Below, piece by piece: positions 7,383-14,989 of a DNA stretch of 64,000 nt. The DNA is from Pollutibacter soli (GTDB taxonomy: Bacteria; Bacteroidota; Bacteroidia; Chitinophagales; Chitinophagaceae): positions 496,001 through 560,000 of the forward strand of contig JARJHS010000002.1 in assembly GCA_029269725.1 (NCBI GenBank). The letters run 5' to 3'. The translations under genes were made by a program, and so were the position numbers. Each line of letters begins with the position of its first letter. Within the stretch, counting starts at the first letter, position 1. The notes under the pieces were generated by a model that saw nothing but the letters and a program-made list of their open reading frames with translations, did no database searches and had not been told where the DNA came from.

Positions 7383-10300
7383 ATGTTTTTGAGACTGTTA
7401 TTTTCCTTAGTGATTTCGATTATTGCGATAGAAACCGCTCGCTCCCAGGATTATATATTCAACAGGTTCTCTACAAAGGATGGTTTGCTGACAAATAACA
7501 TATTGTCCATGGTACAGGATAGTTCCGGTTACTTATGGCTGGGTACAGAGAATGGATTGCAGCGATATGATGGAAATTTTTTCAGGGTGATTCTCAATGA
7601 ACGGATTGATCAGATTATTTCCGATTCTTCTCATCGCATCTGGATTCGTTCAGGTAAAAAACTGGGAATCTTCAACCCAACGAATTTTTCACTTGTGAAC
7701 GTCATTTACGAGCCGGGGAATACTGGCGGGCATGAAGAAGCGCCAAATCTGCGAAAAGATGCGTCCGGGAATGTTTTCATCATCAATGAAAAAGGTTGCC
7801 AGTATTTCGATGACAGCAAAAAATCTTTCAGTCAAAAAAATAATCCGTTCATAGTTCCGGACTCAATCTCCATAATAAATGTAGTTGAAGACAAAAAGCG
7901 GCGGCGTTACTGGATCATTTCGCAAAAGGGCCTCGGTTACTGGGATAGTAAAACAACTTCATTTTATTCGGCAGGTAACAATCTACAAAAAGATCCGTTG
8001 CTCGCAAGTAAGTTACTTTCCAAAACCATCGTCAATTTTTTTATCGACGCATCGAACAGGTATTGGATCGAATCAGAAAACAATTCCACTAAAAATTTCT
8101 TTTGCTATGATGCTGTAAAAAATCAGTTTACGAGCGACACTACCGGTCTGGCTGATGCGGGTAATGGAAGTCATTTTGAAGTGAAGGGATTTACACAGTA
8201 TCATGATTCTGTTATTGCAGTGTACGGTTTGAATTGCCTCCGGATTAACAACGGTGGCTCTTTCCAGGAGCTGCGCGATACACGGGGACATAATCCTTAT
8301 GGAATATATTTCAATGTAGTGTCTGCCATTATCGAAGATCGTGAGGGAATTGTCTGGATTGCTACAGATGATGGGCTTTACAATACGCTGGGCACACTCG
8401 GTAGAAATATCCATGCGATATTCCAGATGGAAAAATTCAGGAGCTTTGTAAAATCGGTGATCGAAGATTCAAAGCAGAAATTATGGATCGGTACCTGGGG
8501 AAGAGGCATTTTTACCATCACAACAAACCCGGGAATCTATCCGCAGGTAGCAAAACCACAACAGCTCCAGTTTTCCGACAGTCTCTCAAAACTGAACTGG
8601 TCAATTTGTGAGGACAAAACATCAGGTCGCATATGGTTCGGTTGCGAGCTTGGAAGATTAATGATCTATGATACTAACAGTGACAAAGCTTCTCTTCATC
8701 ATTTCACTGTATTCAAGGATAAACATCTTAAACAAATAGTCGAAGACAGGAATGGTTCGATGTGGATTGGGCTGAGTGATGGTACATTATTGCAGAACAC
8801 CAATCCGGCAGGTACTCCCAGTGACTCGTCTTTTCAGAAAGTATGGGCTTTTGAAGGGGGGATAAGCAAATTATATTTTATCAATGAAAGCCAACTATGG
8901 GTCGCCGTTGAAGGAAAAGGAATTTTCCTTTTTGATACACAGGCCGGAAAAATTCTCAGGTCTTTTGATGGAAGCAATTCGGATGCGCAATGGATCACTG
9001 AGGTTAAAGACATCCTGCAACTGACCGATTCAACCTGGCTGCTGGCAGCGGGACAGGTAGGTGTATTGAACGTGAATTCTTCCATTGTAGAATTTTCCGG
9101 CACTATTGATAACCTCTCCATCGGCAATGCCTCAACACTGCAAAGAGATGTGAATGGCAATTGCTGGATTGGAAGTTCAAACGGTCTTTTCAAGTACAAT
9201 CCGAAAACAGGATCGCTTACAAAATATTCACAGTACGATGGATTGATCACGGTTCATAACAATAGCTATATTCCCGAAACAAGTCTCCGTATGGATGATA
9301 ACAGGTTGGTTTTTGCGGGAAACCAGCACCTGCTTGTTTTTGATCCGGATGATTATCGGGTAATGAAATCACCACCTGATGTTACCATCACCGGCTTTCA
9401 GTTGAACAACAGATATCTGCCAGCAGATTCATTACAACAATTAAATAGAATCAGGCTGCCTTATACAAATAGTTCTTTCAGTATAGAATTTGCCTCGATC
9501 AGTTTTTCACTGCTGGGTAAACTCACTTACGAATACAAACTCGAAGGCGTTGATGCAGGATGGACAACACTGAAAACAGTTGTTCCTGTGAAGTATAATT
9601 TTCTGCCCCCGGGCAATTATACTTTTCTTGTTCGTGCAAAAAATGATGAAGGGCAGTATTCGAAACAAACAACTTCAATCGCCATACGCATTGTTCCCCC
9701 GTTCTGGAGAACACCATGGTTCTATCTTTTGATGGGAGCGATTATAGCATCTGTGTTATTTTATCTCCATCGCTTACGGCTTGAGCGATTACTGCAGATT
9801 GAAAAAGTGCGTAGTCGTCTTGCAAGAGATCTTCATGACGATATGGGCTCAACATTGAGTACTGTAAATATCCTCAGCAATATCGCATTGCAGCAAACTC
9901 CGCTGGATGAAAAAACCAGTAAGGAATATATGAGTACCATCAACTCGAGTACTGGTCAGATGATGGAAGCGATGGATGATATTGTCTGGAGCATTAACCC
10001 TGTAAATGATAGCATGGCAAAAGTACTTGCGCGCATGAAGGAAGTTGCAGGTTCCGTGCTTGAACCAATTCATGTGGAATATCGTTTCCAGGTTGATGAG
10101 GATGTGATGGGAGTAAATTTTTCCATGGAGTCGCGGCGCGAAATATTTCTGATTTTCAAGGAAGCGCTGAACAATATTGTGAAGTACGCGCAATGTAATA
10201 ATGTGCTGTTTACTTTGAAAAAAGACGGAGGGGATTTTGTATTGACGATAAAAGATGACGGGAAAGGTTTCGACGCGGAAGCCAGAACACCATCGACAAG

Positions 10301-10415
10301 GGGTAATGGATTAAAGAATATGAGAAAGCGGACAGAGAACTTAAATGGCAGTATTTCAATAGATTCTGAGCCAGGTAAAGGTACCCGCCTGAGGATTGCT
10401 ATGCCCATCGCATGA
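7383..10415 (+). CDS. hybrid propeller sensor histidine kinase, HisKA_3 (NarL-type) class
   Basis: A 1010-residue sensor kinase. A signal sequence (residues 1-21) is followed by two seven-bladed 'two-component regulator propeller' regions (repeats such as GYLWLGTENGLQRYDG, IVWIATDDGLYN, KLWIGTWGRGIF), a Y_Y_Y domain (about 665-765), one transmembrane helix (FYLLMGAIIASVLFYL, about 780) and a HisKA_3 dimerisation domain with the phosphorylated His in RDLHDDMGS (about 818). The HATPase domain shows NNIVKYAQ, DDGKGFD and GNGLKNM. The sensor half would lie in the periplasm. The LuxR-type regulator starting 54 bases downstream is its partner. A near-consensus element (TAAATTTA, 7370-7377) lies only five bases before the ATG. 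The ligand is not evident; such kinases often sense carbohydrates. Confidence 0.92.
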   Translation: MFLRLLFSLVISIIAIETARSQDYIFNRFSTKDGLLTNNILSMVQDSSGYLWLGTENGLQRYDGNFFRVILNERIDQIISDSSHRIWIRSGKKLGIFNPTNFSLVNVIYEPGNTGGHEEAPNLRKDASGNVFIINEKGCQYFDDSKKSFSQKNNPFIVPDSISIINVVEDKKRRRYWIISQKGLGYWDSKTTSFYSAGNNLQKDPLLASKLLSKTIVNFFIDASNRYWIESENNSTKNFFCYDAVKNQFTSDTTGLADAGNGSHFEVKGFTQYHDSVIAVYGLNCLRINNGGSFQELRDTRGHNPYGIYFNVVSAIIEDREGIVWIATDDGLYNTLGTLGRNIHAIFQMEKFRSFVKSVIEDSKQKLWIGTWGRGIFTITTNPGIYPQVAKPQQLQFSDSLSKLNWSICEDKTSGRIWFGCELGRLMIYDTNSDKASLHHFTVFKDKHLKQIVEDRNGSMWIGLSDGTLLQNTNPAGTPSDSSFQKVWAFEGGISKLYFINESQLWVAVEGKGIFLFDTQAGKILRSFDGSNSDAQWITEVKDILQLTDSTWLLAAGQVGVLNVNSSIVEFSGTIDNLSIGNASTLQRDVNGNCWIGSSNGLFKYNPKTGSLTKYSQYDGLITVHNNSYIPETSLRMDDNRLVFAGNQHLLVFDPDDYRVMKSPPDVTITGFQLNNRYLPADSLQQLNRIRLPYTNSSFSIEFASISFSLLGKLTYEYKLEGVDAGWTTLKTVVPVKYNFLPPGNYTFLVRAKNDEGQYSKQTTSIAIRIVPPFWRTPWFYLLMGAIIASVLFYLHRLRLERLLQIEKVRSRLARDLHDDMGSTLSTVNILSNIALQQTPLDEKTSKEYMSTINSSTGQMMEAMDDIVWSINPVNDSMAKVLARMKEVAGSVLEPIHVEYRFQVDEDVMGVNFSMESRREIFLIFKEALNNIVKYAQCNNVLFTLKKDGGDFVLTIKDDGKGFDAEARTPSTRGNGLKNMRKRTENLNGSISIDSEPGKGTRLRIAMPIA

Positions 10416-10446
10416 ATATGCGTTGTCGCACCCCTCGTGCTGTAGT

Positions 10447-10454
10447 TATATTTG
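10447..10454 (+). promoter_or_regulatory. -7 promoter element before the response regulator
   Basis: TATATTTG (TAnnTTTG consensus) lies 15 bases before the ATG at 10470, in the short gap after the kinase. The regulator may therefore also be transcribed independently of the kinase. Confidence 0.5.
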
Positions 10455-10469
10455 TTGTATCAAAAGATT

Positions 10470-11099
10470 ATGATACGGATTTTACTATACGACGATTCAA
10501 ACCAGCTGAGACAAACGATGGCTTTATTGCTAAGCAAAACGCCAGGCTTTGAGGTGGTTGGTGAATTTGACAACTGCGAAACCGCCGCTACGGATATTGA
10601 TACATTACATCCGGATGTCGTGCTGATGGATATCGATATGCCCGGTAAAACAGGCATTGAAGGAGTGAGATCGATCCGGGAAAGTAATCAGTCAGTAAAA
10701 ATTATTATGCTTACGGTTTTTGATGATAACAAGAACGTGTACGATGCCATCCGTTTTGGTGCGAATGGATATGTGTTAAAGAAGAGTTCACCGCAGGCAA
10801 TCATTGATGCGATTAATGATGTTCACAATGGCGGTGCTCCGATGAATTCTTCTATTGCAACACAGGTGTTGAAAATGTTTGCGGGGATGTCGCCGGCAGG
10901 TAAAGACTATGATCTTTCAGAAAGAGAAAAAGAAGTGTTGCAGTCATTGGTTAACGGTAACAGTTACAAGATGGTGGCTGCTTCACTAAAGATATCAATT
11001 GATACTGTACGCACGCATATCAGGAGTATCTATGAAAAGTTACAGGTGAATTCCAAAAGCGAAGCTGTTGCAAAAGCTTTGAAAGACCGGATCGTTTGA
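10470..11099 (+). CDS. response regulator, NarL/LuxR family (209 aa)
   Basis: An N-terminal receiver domain with acidic residues in LLYDDSNQ, phosphoacceptor Asp in VLMDIDMPGKTG and conserved Lys in YVLKKSS, followed by a C-terminal LuxR helix-turn-helix (LSEREKEVLQSLVNG and SIDTVRTHIRSIYEKL). It binds DNA when phosphorylated by the kinase just upstream. The ATG at 10470 is chosen over an upstream in-frame TTG at 10452 because it starts right at the first beta strand and lies 15 bases after a good -7 element, whereas the TTG overlaps that element. Its targets are unknown; the preceding cytochrome/propeller gene and the following lipoprotein gene are candidates by position only. Confidence 0.9.
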   Translation: MIRILLYDDSNQLRQTMALLLSKTPGFEVVGEFDNCETAATDIDTLHPDVVLMDIDMPGKTGIEGVRSIRESNQSVKIIMLTVFDDNKNVYDAIRFGANGYVLKKSSPQAIIDAINDVHNGGAPMNSSIATQVLKMFAGMSPAGKDYDLSEREKEVLQSLVNGNSYKMVAASLKISIDTVRTHIRSIYEKLQVNSKSEAVAKALKDRIV

Positions 11100-11477
11100 T
11101 CGTTCACAACTGTAAGGATTATCCACTAAAAAAATTTGTTGGTTAAAGACCGGCCACATGCCGGACAGCATTTCTATGCCCGGGAGAAAACGTCATAACC
11201 TGCTGGGATACACGAAAAAAATGAAATCAATAGTCACTCAGTCGATAGATCGGAAAATCGGCCTGCTGAATTTCACGATTACTGAACGACAAAGCCGTTT
11301 GTTATGGAGAAGTACGATTGTATTCGGGAAAGTGCTGATGAGGAATACAGCCTTTTCTTCGTATGACAACTAAAGTCCTCAGCCGGCTCCGGGATTCTTG
11401 ATTTCAATCAAGGTCGATCTTGAAAACACGCAGGAGATTTGCACAAACAACAATAATCAAACTCTAAACAATTTTTT
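11100..11477. other. intergenic region, no supported gene
   Basis: A 378 bp gap. A 71-codon open frame at 11158-11373 has no recognisable protein character and lacks a convincing leader, so it is not called. The last 60 bases are the A-rich leader of the downstream lipoprotein gene. Confidence 0.5.
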
Positions 11478-13019
11478 ATGAAACAGATTAGCTTTCGTTT
11501 GGTAGGCTTTATTTTGATGCTGGTATTATTTGCATGTAAAAAGGACCCGGTGGATCCTCCCACCGGGCCAAAACCGGGCGAAGGTTCACTCGAACGGGTA
11601 ATCCGCCTTACGCTTAAAAATCTTCCCGCACAACCCGTGAATGCCAATTACAATACCCTGGTAACAATTAAGGATAGCCGAAATGGTGCGGTGCGTTCCA
11701 AAAAGCTCGCGGTTCAGCATGATCAGCAATATTTTACAGATACAGTGATATTGCAAAAGGGCATTTACAGTTTAACAGGTGTGCTGGTGAGAGAGGGTAA
11801 TTCCAACGTAAAGTTCGCGGCTCCGATCGAAGGTTCAGCCAGGGCGAACGGAGTGGCAAAACCATTGAATATCACGATGGCACTGGATGCAAAGGAGGAG
11901 AAAAGAATCGAGGTAGAATTATTACCTGTATCTGATACTGATACACCCGAAAGCTTTGGTTATCCCGCAGGAAGTTTTGGTGATCGAACAACGGATCCGG
12001 AATTGCCAACAGACACCAGGATATTTGTAAAGCCAATGATCAAGGTGGGGGACATTGTGTACGACAGCGTCCCTGTACAATTGGTACTGAAGAGCTGGGA
12101 TGAGCAGAATAATATGAGTTACAAAGCGCTTTCACTTCTAGCCGGAATGCAGCCGGTTGTCCTGCCGGCCGGTGCTGTGAAATATCAGCTATCCGTTTCC
12201 AAATGGAATACCTATGATGAAATGACGCTGACAAAGGGTGATATCCAGGAGAATTCAGTTTATATATTAGGTGGTAACAAGGGTGCAAAACTACTTAAGA
12301 ATGTAACCGATGTGAGAATTGAAAATGGAAGGTCGAAGGCATTCCAGCGTTTTGAATACCGTTATCAGCCTAATGGTGATTTGAAAGAGTTAACCTGGCT
12401 GGGTAAAAAGGAAGACGGGTCGAATTATGTTATCCGGAAAGATTTGTTTCAGTATACAAATTCAAGGATCACAGGTATCCAGGGGTATAATGAATCGGGT
12501 GCTTTGTCGATGAATTCTTCTTTTAGCTATGATAACGAGGGTCGGGTAACTGGATTTGAACAGGCATTTCAAGGTCAGAAAACCACGGGTGCTTATACTT
12601 ATTTGCCTGTACAAGACGACGAAGGGACCGGAAAACTATACAGTATAGGTGCTGAATTTTCACATACTGATCGTTACTACAAAACATATTTGTCAAAACT
12701 GATGTACGGCGGCATCGTTCTGAAAGAGACGGTCAGTACCAGTCACGGAAATTTCGAAGAAGGATTATATGACTATGATTTCAATATCAATCCATATGCA
12801 CACCTGGCGATTCCGGACATGTTTCTCTCGCAAATTTCAAAACATAACCTGACGAGACAATCTAAAACATGGTCGACTCCAAACGCCATATTCGTACCCA
12901 TGGACTGGAGGTATACCTACGACGCTGACGGGTACCCGACACAGCTGTTCGTGAAGTACAGGGAATATGATGGTCAGCAGGAAGTATACACGATCAGAAC
13001 CATTTTTGAATATTATTGA
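11478..13019 (+). CDS. exported lipoprotein of unknown function (513 aa)
   Basis: The N-terminus (MKQISFRLVGFILMLVLFAC followed by KKDPVDPP) is a lipoprotein signal with the acylated Cys at residue 20, typical of Bacteroidota surface lipoproteins. The Pro/Asp/Lys-rich linker after the Cys is usual for these. Residues about 35-260 look like beta-rich adhesin or lipocalin-like domains. Residues about 275-510 contain repeated Tyr-Asp motifs (FEYRYQPNGDLKELTW, FSYDNEGRVTGFEQ, YTYDADGYPTQLFVKY) like YD/RHS-type beta strands. It would sit on the outer membrane. No specific family was recognised. A strong terminator follows 20 bases after the stop, so it is probably the end of a transcription unit. 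Confidence 0.75.
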   Translation: MKQISFRLVGFILMLVLFACKKDPVDPPTGPKPGEGSLERVIRLTLKNLPAQPVNANYNTLVTIKDSRNGAVRSKKLAVQHDQQYFTDTVILQKGIYSLTGVLVREGNSNVKFAAPIEGSARANGVAKPLNITMALDAKEEKRIEVELLPVSDTDTPESFGYPAGSFGDRTTDPELPTDTRIFVKPMIKVGDIVYDSVPVQLVLKSWDEQNNMSYKALSLLAGMQPVVLPAGAVKYQLSVSKWNTYDEMTLTKGDIQENSVYILGGNKGAKLLKNVTDVRIENGRSKAFQRFEYRYQPNGDLKELTWLGKKEDGSNYVIRKDLFQYTNSRITGIQGYNESGALSMNSSFSYDNEGRVTGFEQAFQGQKTTGAYTYLPVQDDEGTGKLYSIGAEFSHTDRYYKTYLSKLMYGGIVLKETVSTSHGNFEEGLYDYDFNINPYAHLAIPDMFLSQISKHNLTRQSKTWSTPNAIFVPMDWRYTYDADGYPTQLFVKYREYDGQQEVYTIRTIFEYY

Positions 13020-13038
13020 TGAGTAGTAGTTTGTGTTG

Positions 13039-13076
13039 ATCCCCTCCGATTTTTCGGAGGGGATTTTGGTTTTTTA
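13039..13076 (+). terminator. rho-independent terminator after the lipoprotein gene
   Basis: Perfect 11-base arms ATCCCCTCCGA / TCGGAGGGGAT around a TTTT loop, followed by the T-rich run TTTGGTTTTTT. It starts 20 bases after the lipoprotein stop codon. Confidence 0.9.
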
Positions 13077-13175
13077 TCAGGTAGAAAATTCTCATTGCCA
13101 ATTAGAAAAATACATTTCTGAAAGAGAAAAAACACTTGTTTTTCCCGGAATGATTTTTCAGCTTCATGAAATCTC

Positions 13176-13213
13176 CCAGGTATCCGATCCGCCGCGGCGG
13201 ATCGGATACCTGG
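13176..13213. repeat. perfect 38-bp palindrome with no loop
   Basis: Two 19-base halves are exact reverse complements (13176-13194, beginning CCAGGTATCC, and 13195-13213, ending GGATACCTGG), with the centre GCCGCGGC. It lies 18 bases after the end of the alcohol dehydrogenase gene on its strand. It is GC-rich but has no adjacent T tract, so it is not a standard terminator. It may be an intergenic mobile palindrome, an attenuating hairpin for the dehydrogenase transcript, or a protein-binding site. Confidence 0.8.
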
Positions 13214-13230
13214 CGAGTTTCGCCGGAAAT

Positions 13231-14289
13231 TTAATTTTTCAGTGAACTCATATCAATTACAAAACGATATCGTACATCACTTTTAATCATGCGTTCGTAG
13301 GCTGTATTGATGTCCTGTATGTTGATCATTTCAATATCAGAGACAATATTTTTTTCACCACAGAAGTCCAACAGTTCCTGTGTTTCGGCGATACCGCCGA
13401 TCAGTGAGCCGGCAACTGATTTCCTTCCCATGATCATGGGGACAGTGTTCAGCATCGGATCCAGCGGACCTAAATATCCAACCAGAACAATTGTGCCGCT
13501 GATATTGAGTGTCCCAATGTACGGATTGACATCATGAATGTTAGGAACGGTGTCGATGATCAGATCGAATTTTCCGCGTACCGATTTCATTTGTTGATCA
13601 TCGGTTGAAATGATCACGTCATGTGCACCAAGTTCTTTTGCATCTGATGTTTTGCCCGGCGTTCTTGAGAACAAGGTGACTTCAGCACCCAGGCCTTTGG
13701 CAAGTTTAATAGCCATATGTCCAAGACCACCCAGGCCTATCACTCCAACTTTTTTACCGGGACCTGCATTCCAGTGTTTTAAAGGTGACCAGGTAGTTAT
13801 ACCTGCGCAGAGAACCGGAGCAACTGCTGCCGGGTCCAGGTTTTCCGGAACTTTTAAAACAAAATGTTCGTCAACAACAACTTTCTCCGAGTAACCTCCA
13901 AACGTATGTCCATTCAGATGTTTGTCTTTCCCGTTGTAGGTTCCGGTAAAACCAGTTAAACAATACTGCTCGAAGTCCTGCTTGCAGCTATCACAGGTAC
14001 GGCAGCTGTCTACGAGACAGCCTACTGCTACAAGGTCCCCCTTCTTAAATCTGGAGACTTCAGCACCTGTCCGCGTTACGCGGCCAACAATTTCGTGCCC
14101 CGGAACTGCCGGATAAATTGTTCCGCCCCAATCATTTCTTGCTGTATGCAGGTCGGAATGGCAGACCCCGCAAAAAAGAATATCTATTTCAACGTCCTTT
14201 GCTGTCGGCTCCCTGCGTTGAATATTTATTTGTTTAAGATCGGCTTTGGGCGAAGCGGTACCAAATGCATTTACTGTGTATGTGTTCAT
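13231..14289 (-). CDS. zinc-dependent NAD(P) alcohol dehydrogenase, cinnamyl-alcohol / YahK type (352 aa)
   Basis: A medium-chain dehydrogenase/reductase of about the usual length. The catalytic zinc ligands are in CGVCHSDLHTARNDWGG (Cys near residue 37) and PAVPGHEIVG (His/Glu near 66). The structural zinc site is the four-Cys lobe DSCRTCDSCKQDFEQYC (about 94-110). The Rossmann motif is GLGGLGHMAIKLAKGLG (about 180). The typical IGGIAETQELLDFC segment near residue 296 supports the cinnamyl-alcohol dehydrogenase/YahK subgroup, which reduces a wide range of aldehydes with NADPH. It is cytoplasmic and stands alone, transcribed toward the 38-bp palindrome. The physiological substrate cannot be assigned from sequence. 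Confidence 0.93.
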   Translation of the reverse strand: MNTYTVNAFGTASPKADLKQINIQRREPTAKDVEIDILFCGVCHSDLHTARNDWGGTIYPAVPGHEIVGRVTRTGAEVSRFKKGDLVAVGCLVDSCRTCDSCKQDFEQYCLTGFTGTYNGKDKHLNGHTFGGYSEKVVVDEHFVLKVPENLDPAAVAPVLCAGITTWSPLKHWNAGPGKKVGVIGLGGLGHMAIKLAKGLGAEVTLFSRTPGKTSDAKELGAHDVIISTDDQQMKSVRGKFDLIIDTVPNIHDVNPYIGTLNISGTIVLVGYLGPLDPMLNTVPMIMGRKSVAGSLIGGIAETQELLDFCGEKNIVSDIEMINIQDINTAYERMIKSDVRYRFVIDMSSLKN

Positions 14290-14733
14290 TGTAACTATTT
14301 TGTGTTATGGAACTAAAGCCAGATAAAGCCTATTAAAAAATAGAAACATTTAAAAAGGGAATTTGTTAACCCTGAAAAAATGAATGCAATAGTTCGGTTG
14401 ACCAATGGTTTCAGGAATTCCGGGCAAATGTATTAACAGGCGTCGTTTTCAAGATATCAGGTTTCAAACCAATGATTATAAATTTCAAACAATTCGTGTT
14501 GGTTGATAATTGTCCGGTATTTTTTAAAGTTCAATTCCAGGAGCTGCCACCATCATTCGAGCTAAGCAGGTATTTTTGAGTAACTGCAAAAAAACGAATA
14601 CCGGATTTTCATTCTCCCGTATCCTGAAATTTTTAATTTAACTGACGCTCAACGTTAACTTGTCCCCAGGTATAATTTTTACCCCGGGAATATAGGAACT
14701 CGTCATTTCAGTATTTATGATAAACTTCAACAT

Positions 14734-14898
14734 ATGATGAGAAGGAATATTCTTCAGGGTATCGGGCTTTTTGGTTTGAGCAAAACATTACCATTAAATG
14801 AAACGGAATTACTGGCCGGCGGTGGAATAAAAGACAATCCTGAAACTTCTGCTAGGGTTTTTTACAAAAGTGAAAACTACGAATTCAGTTTTTCCTGA
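14734..14898 (+). CDS. small peptide with a double-glycine-like motif (54 aa)
   Basis: A 54-codon open frame, too short for most gene finders, in an otherwise empty 700 bp region. It begins MMRRNILQGIGLFGLSK, has an amphipathic stretch, then LNETELLAGGG, then a polar, aromatic tail (VFYKSENYEFSFS). The L-x-x-x-E-L..GG pattern resembles the leader end of peptides cut by C39-type or similar peptidases, but its spacing differs from the usual ELxxIxGG. No modifying enzyme, peptidase or transporter is adjacent. The next gene, 91 bases on, is a TonB-type outer-membrane receptor. It may be a secreted peptide precursor, an unrelated small protein, or chance. Start: ATG at 14734 (or 14737). Confidence 0.45.
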   Translation: MMRRNILQGIGLFGLSKTLPLNETELLAGGGIKDNPETSARVFYKSENYEFSFS

Positions 14899-14989
14899 TA
14901 CTGGCGTTTTGTGAAAACTTTTATCCCTTCCCTTTGCCGTTAAGCCAAATTTATTCGTTACTGTTGACGGTCGTTATTAATTTGGCGCC

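Noticed and set aside
11158-11373. 71-codon open frame on the plus strand
   Set aside because: No protein character, no promoter or leader, low-quality composition; treated as chance.
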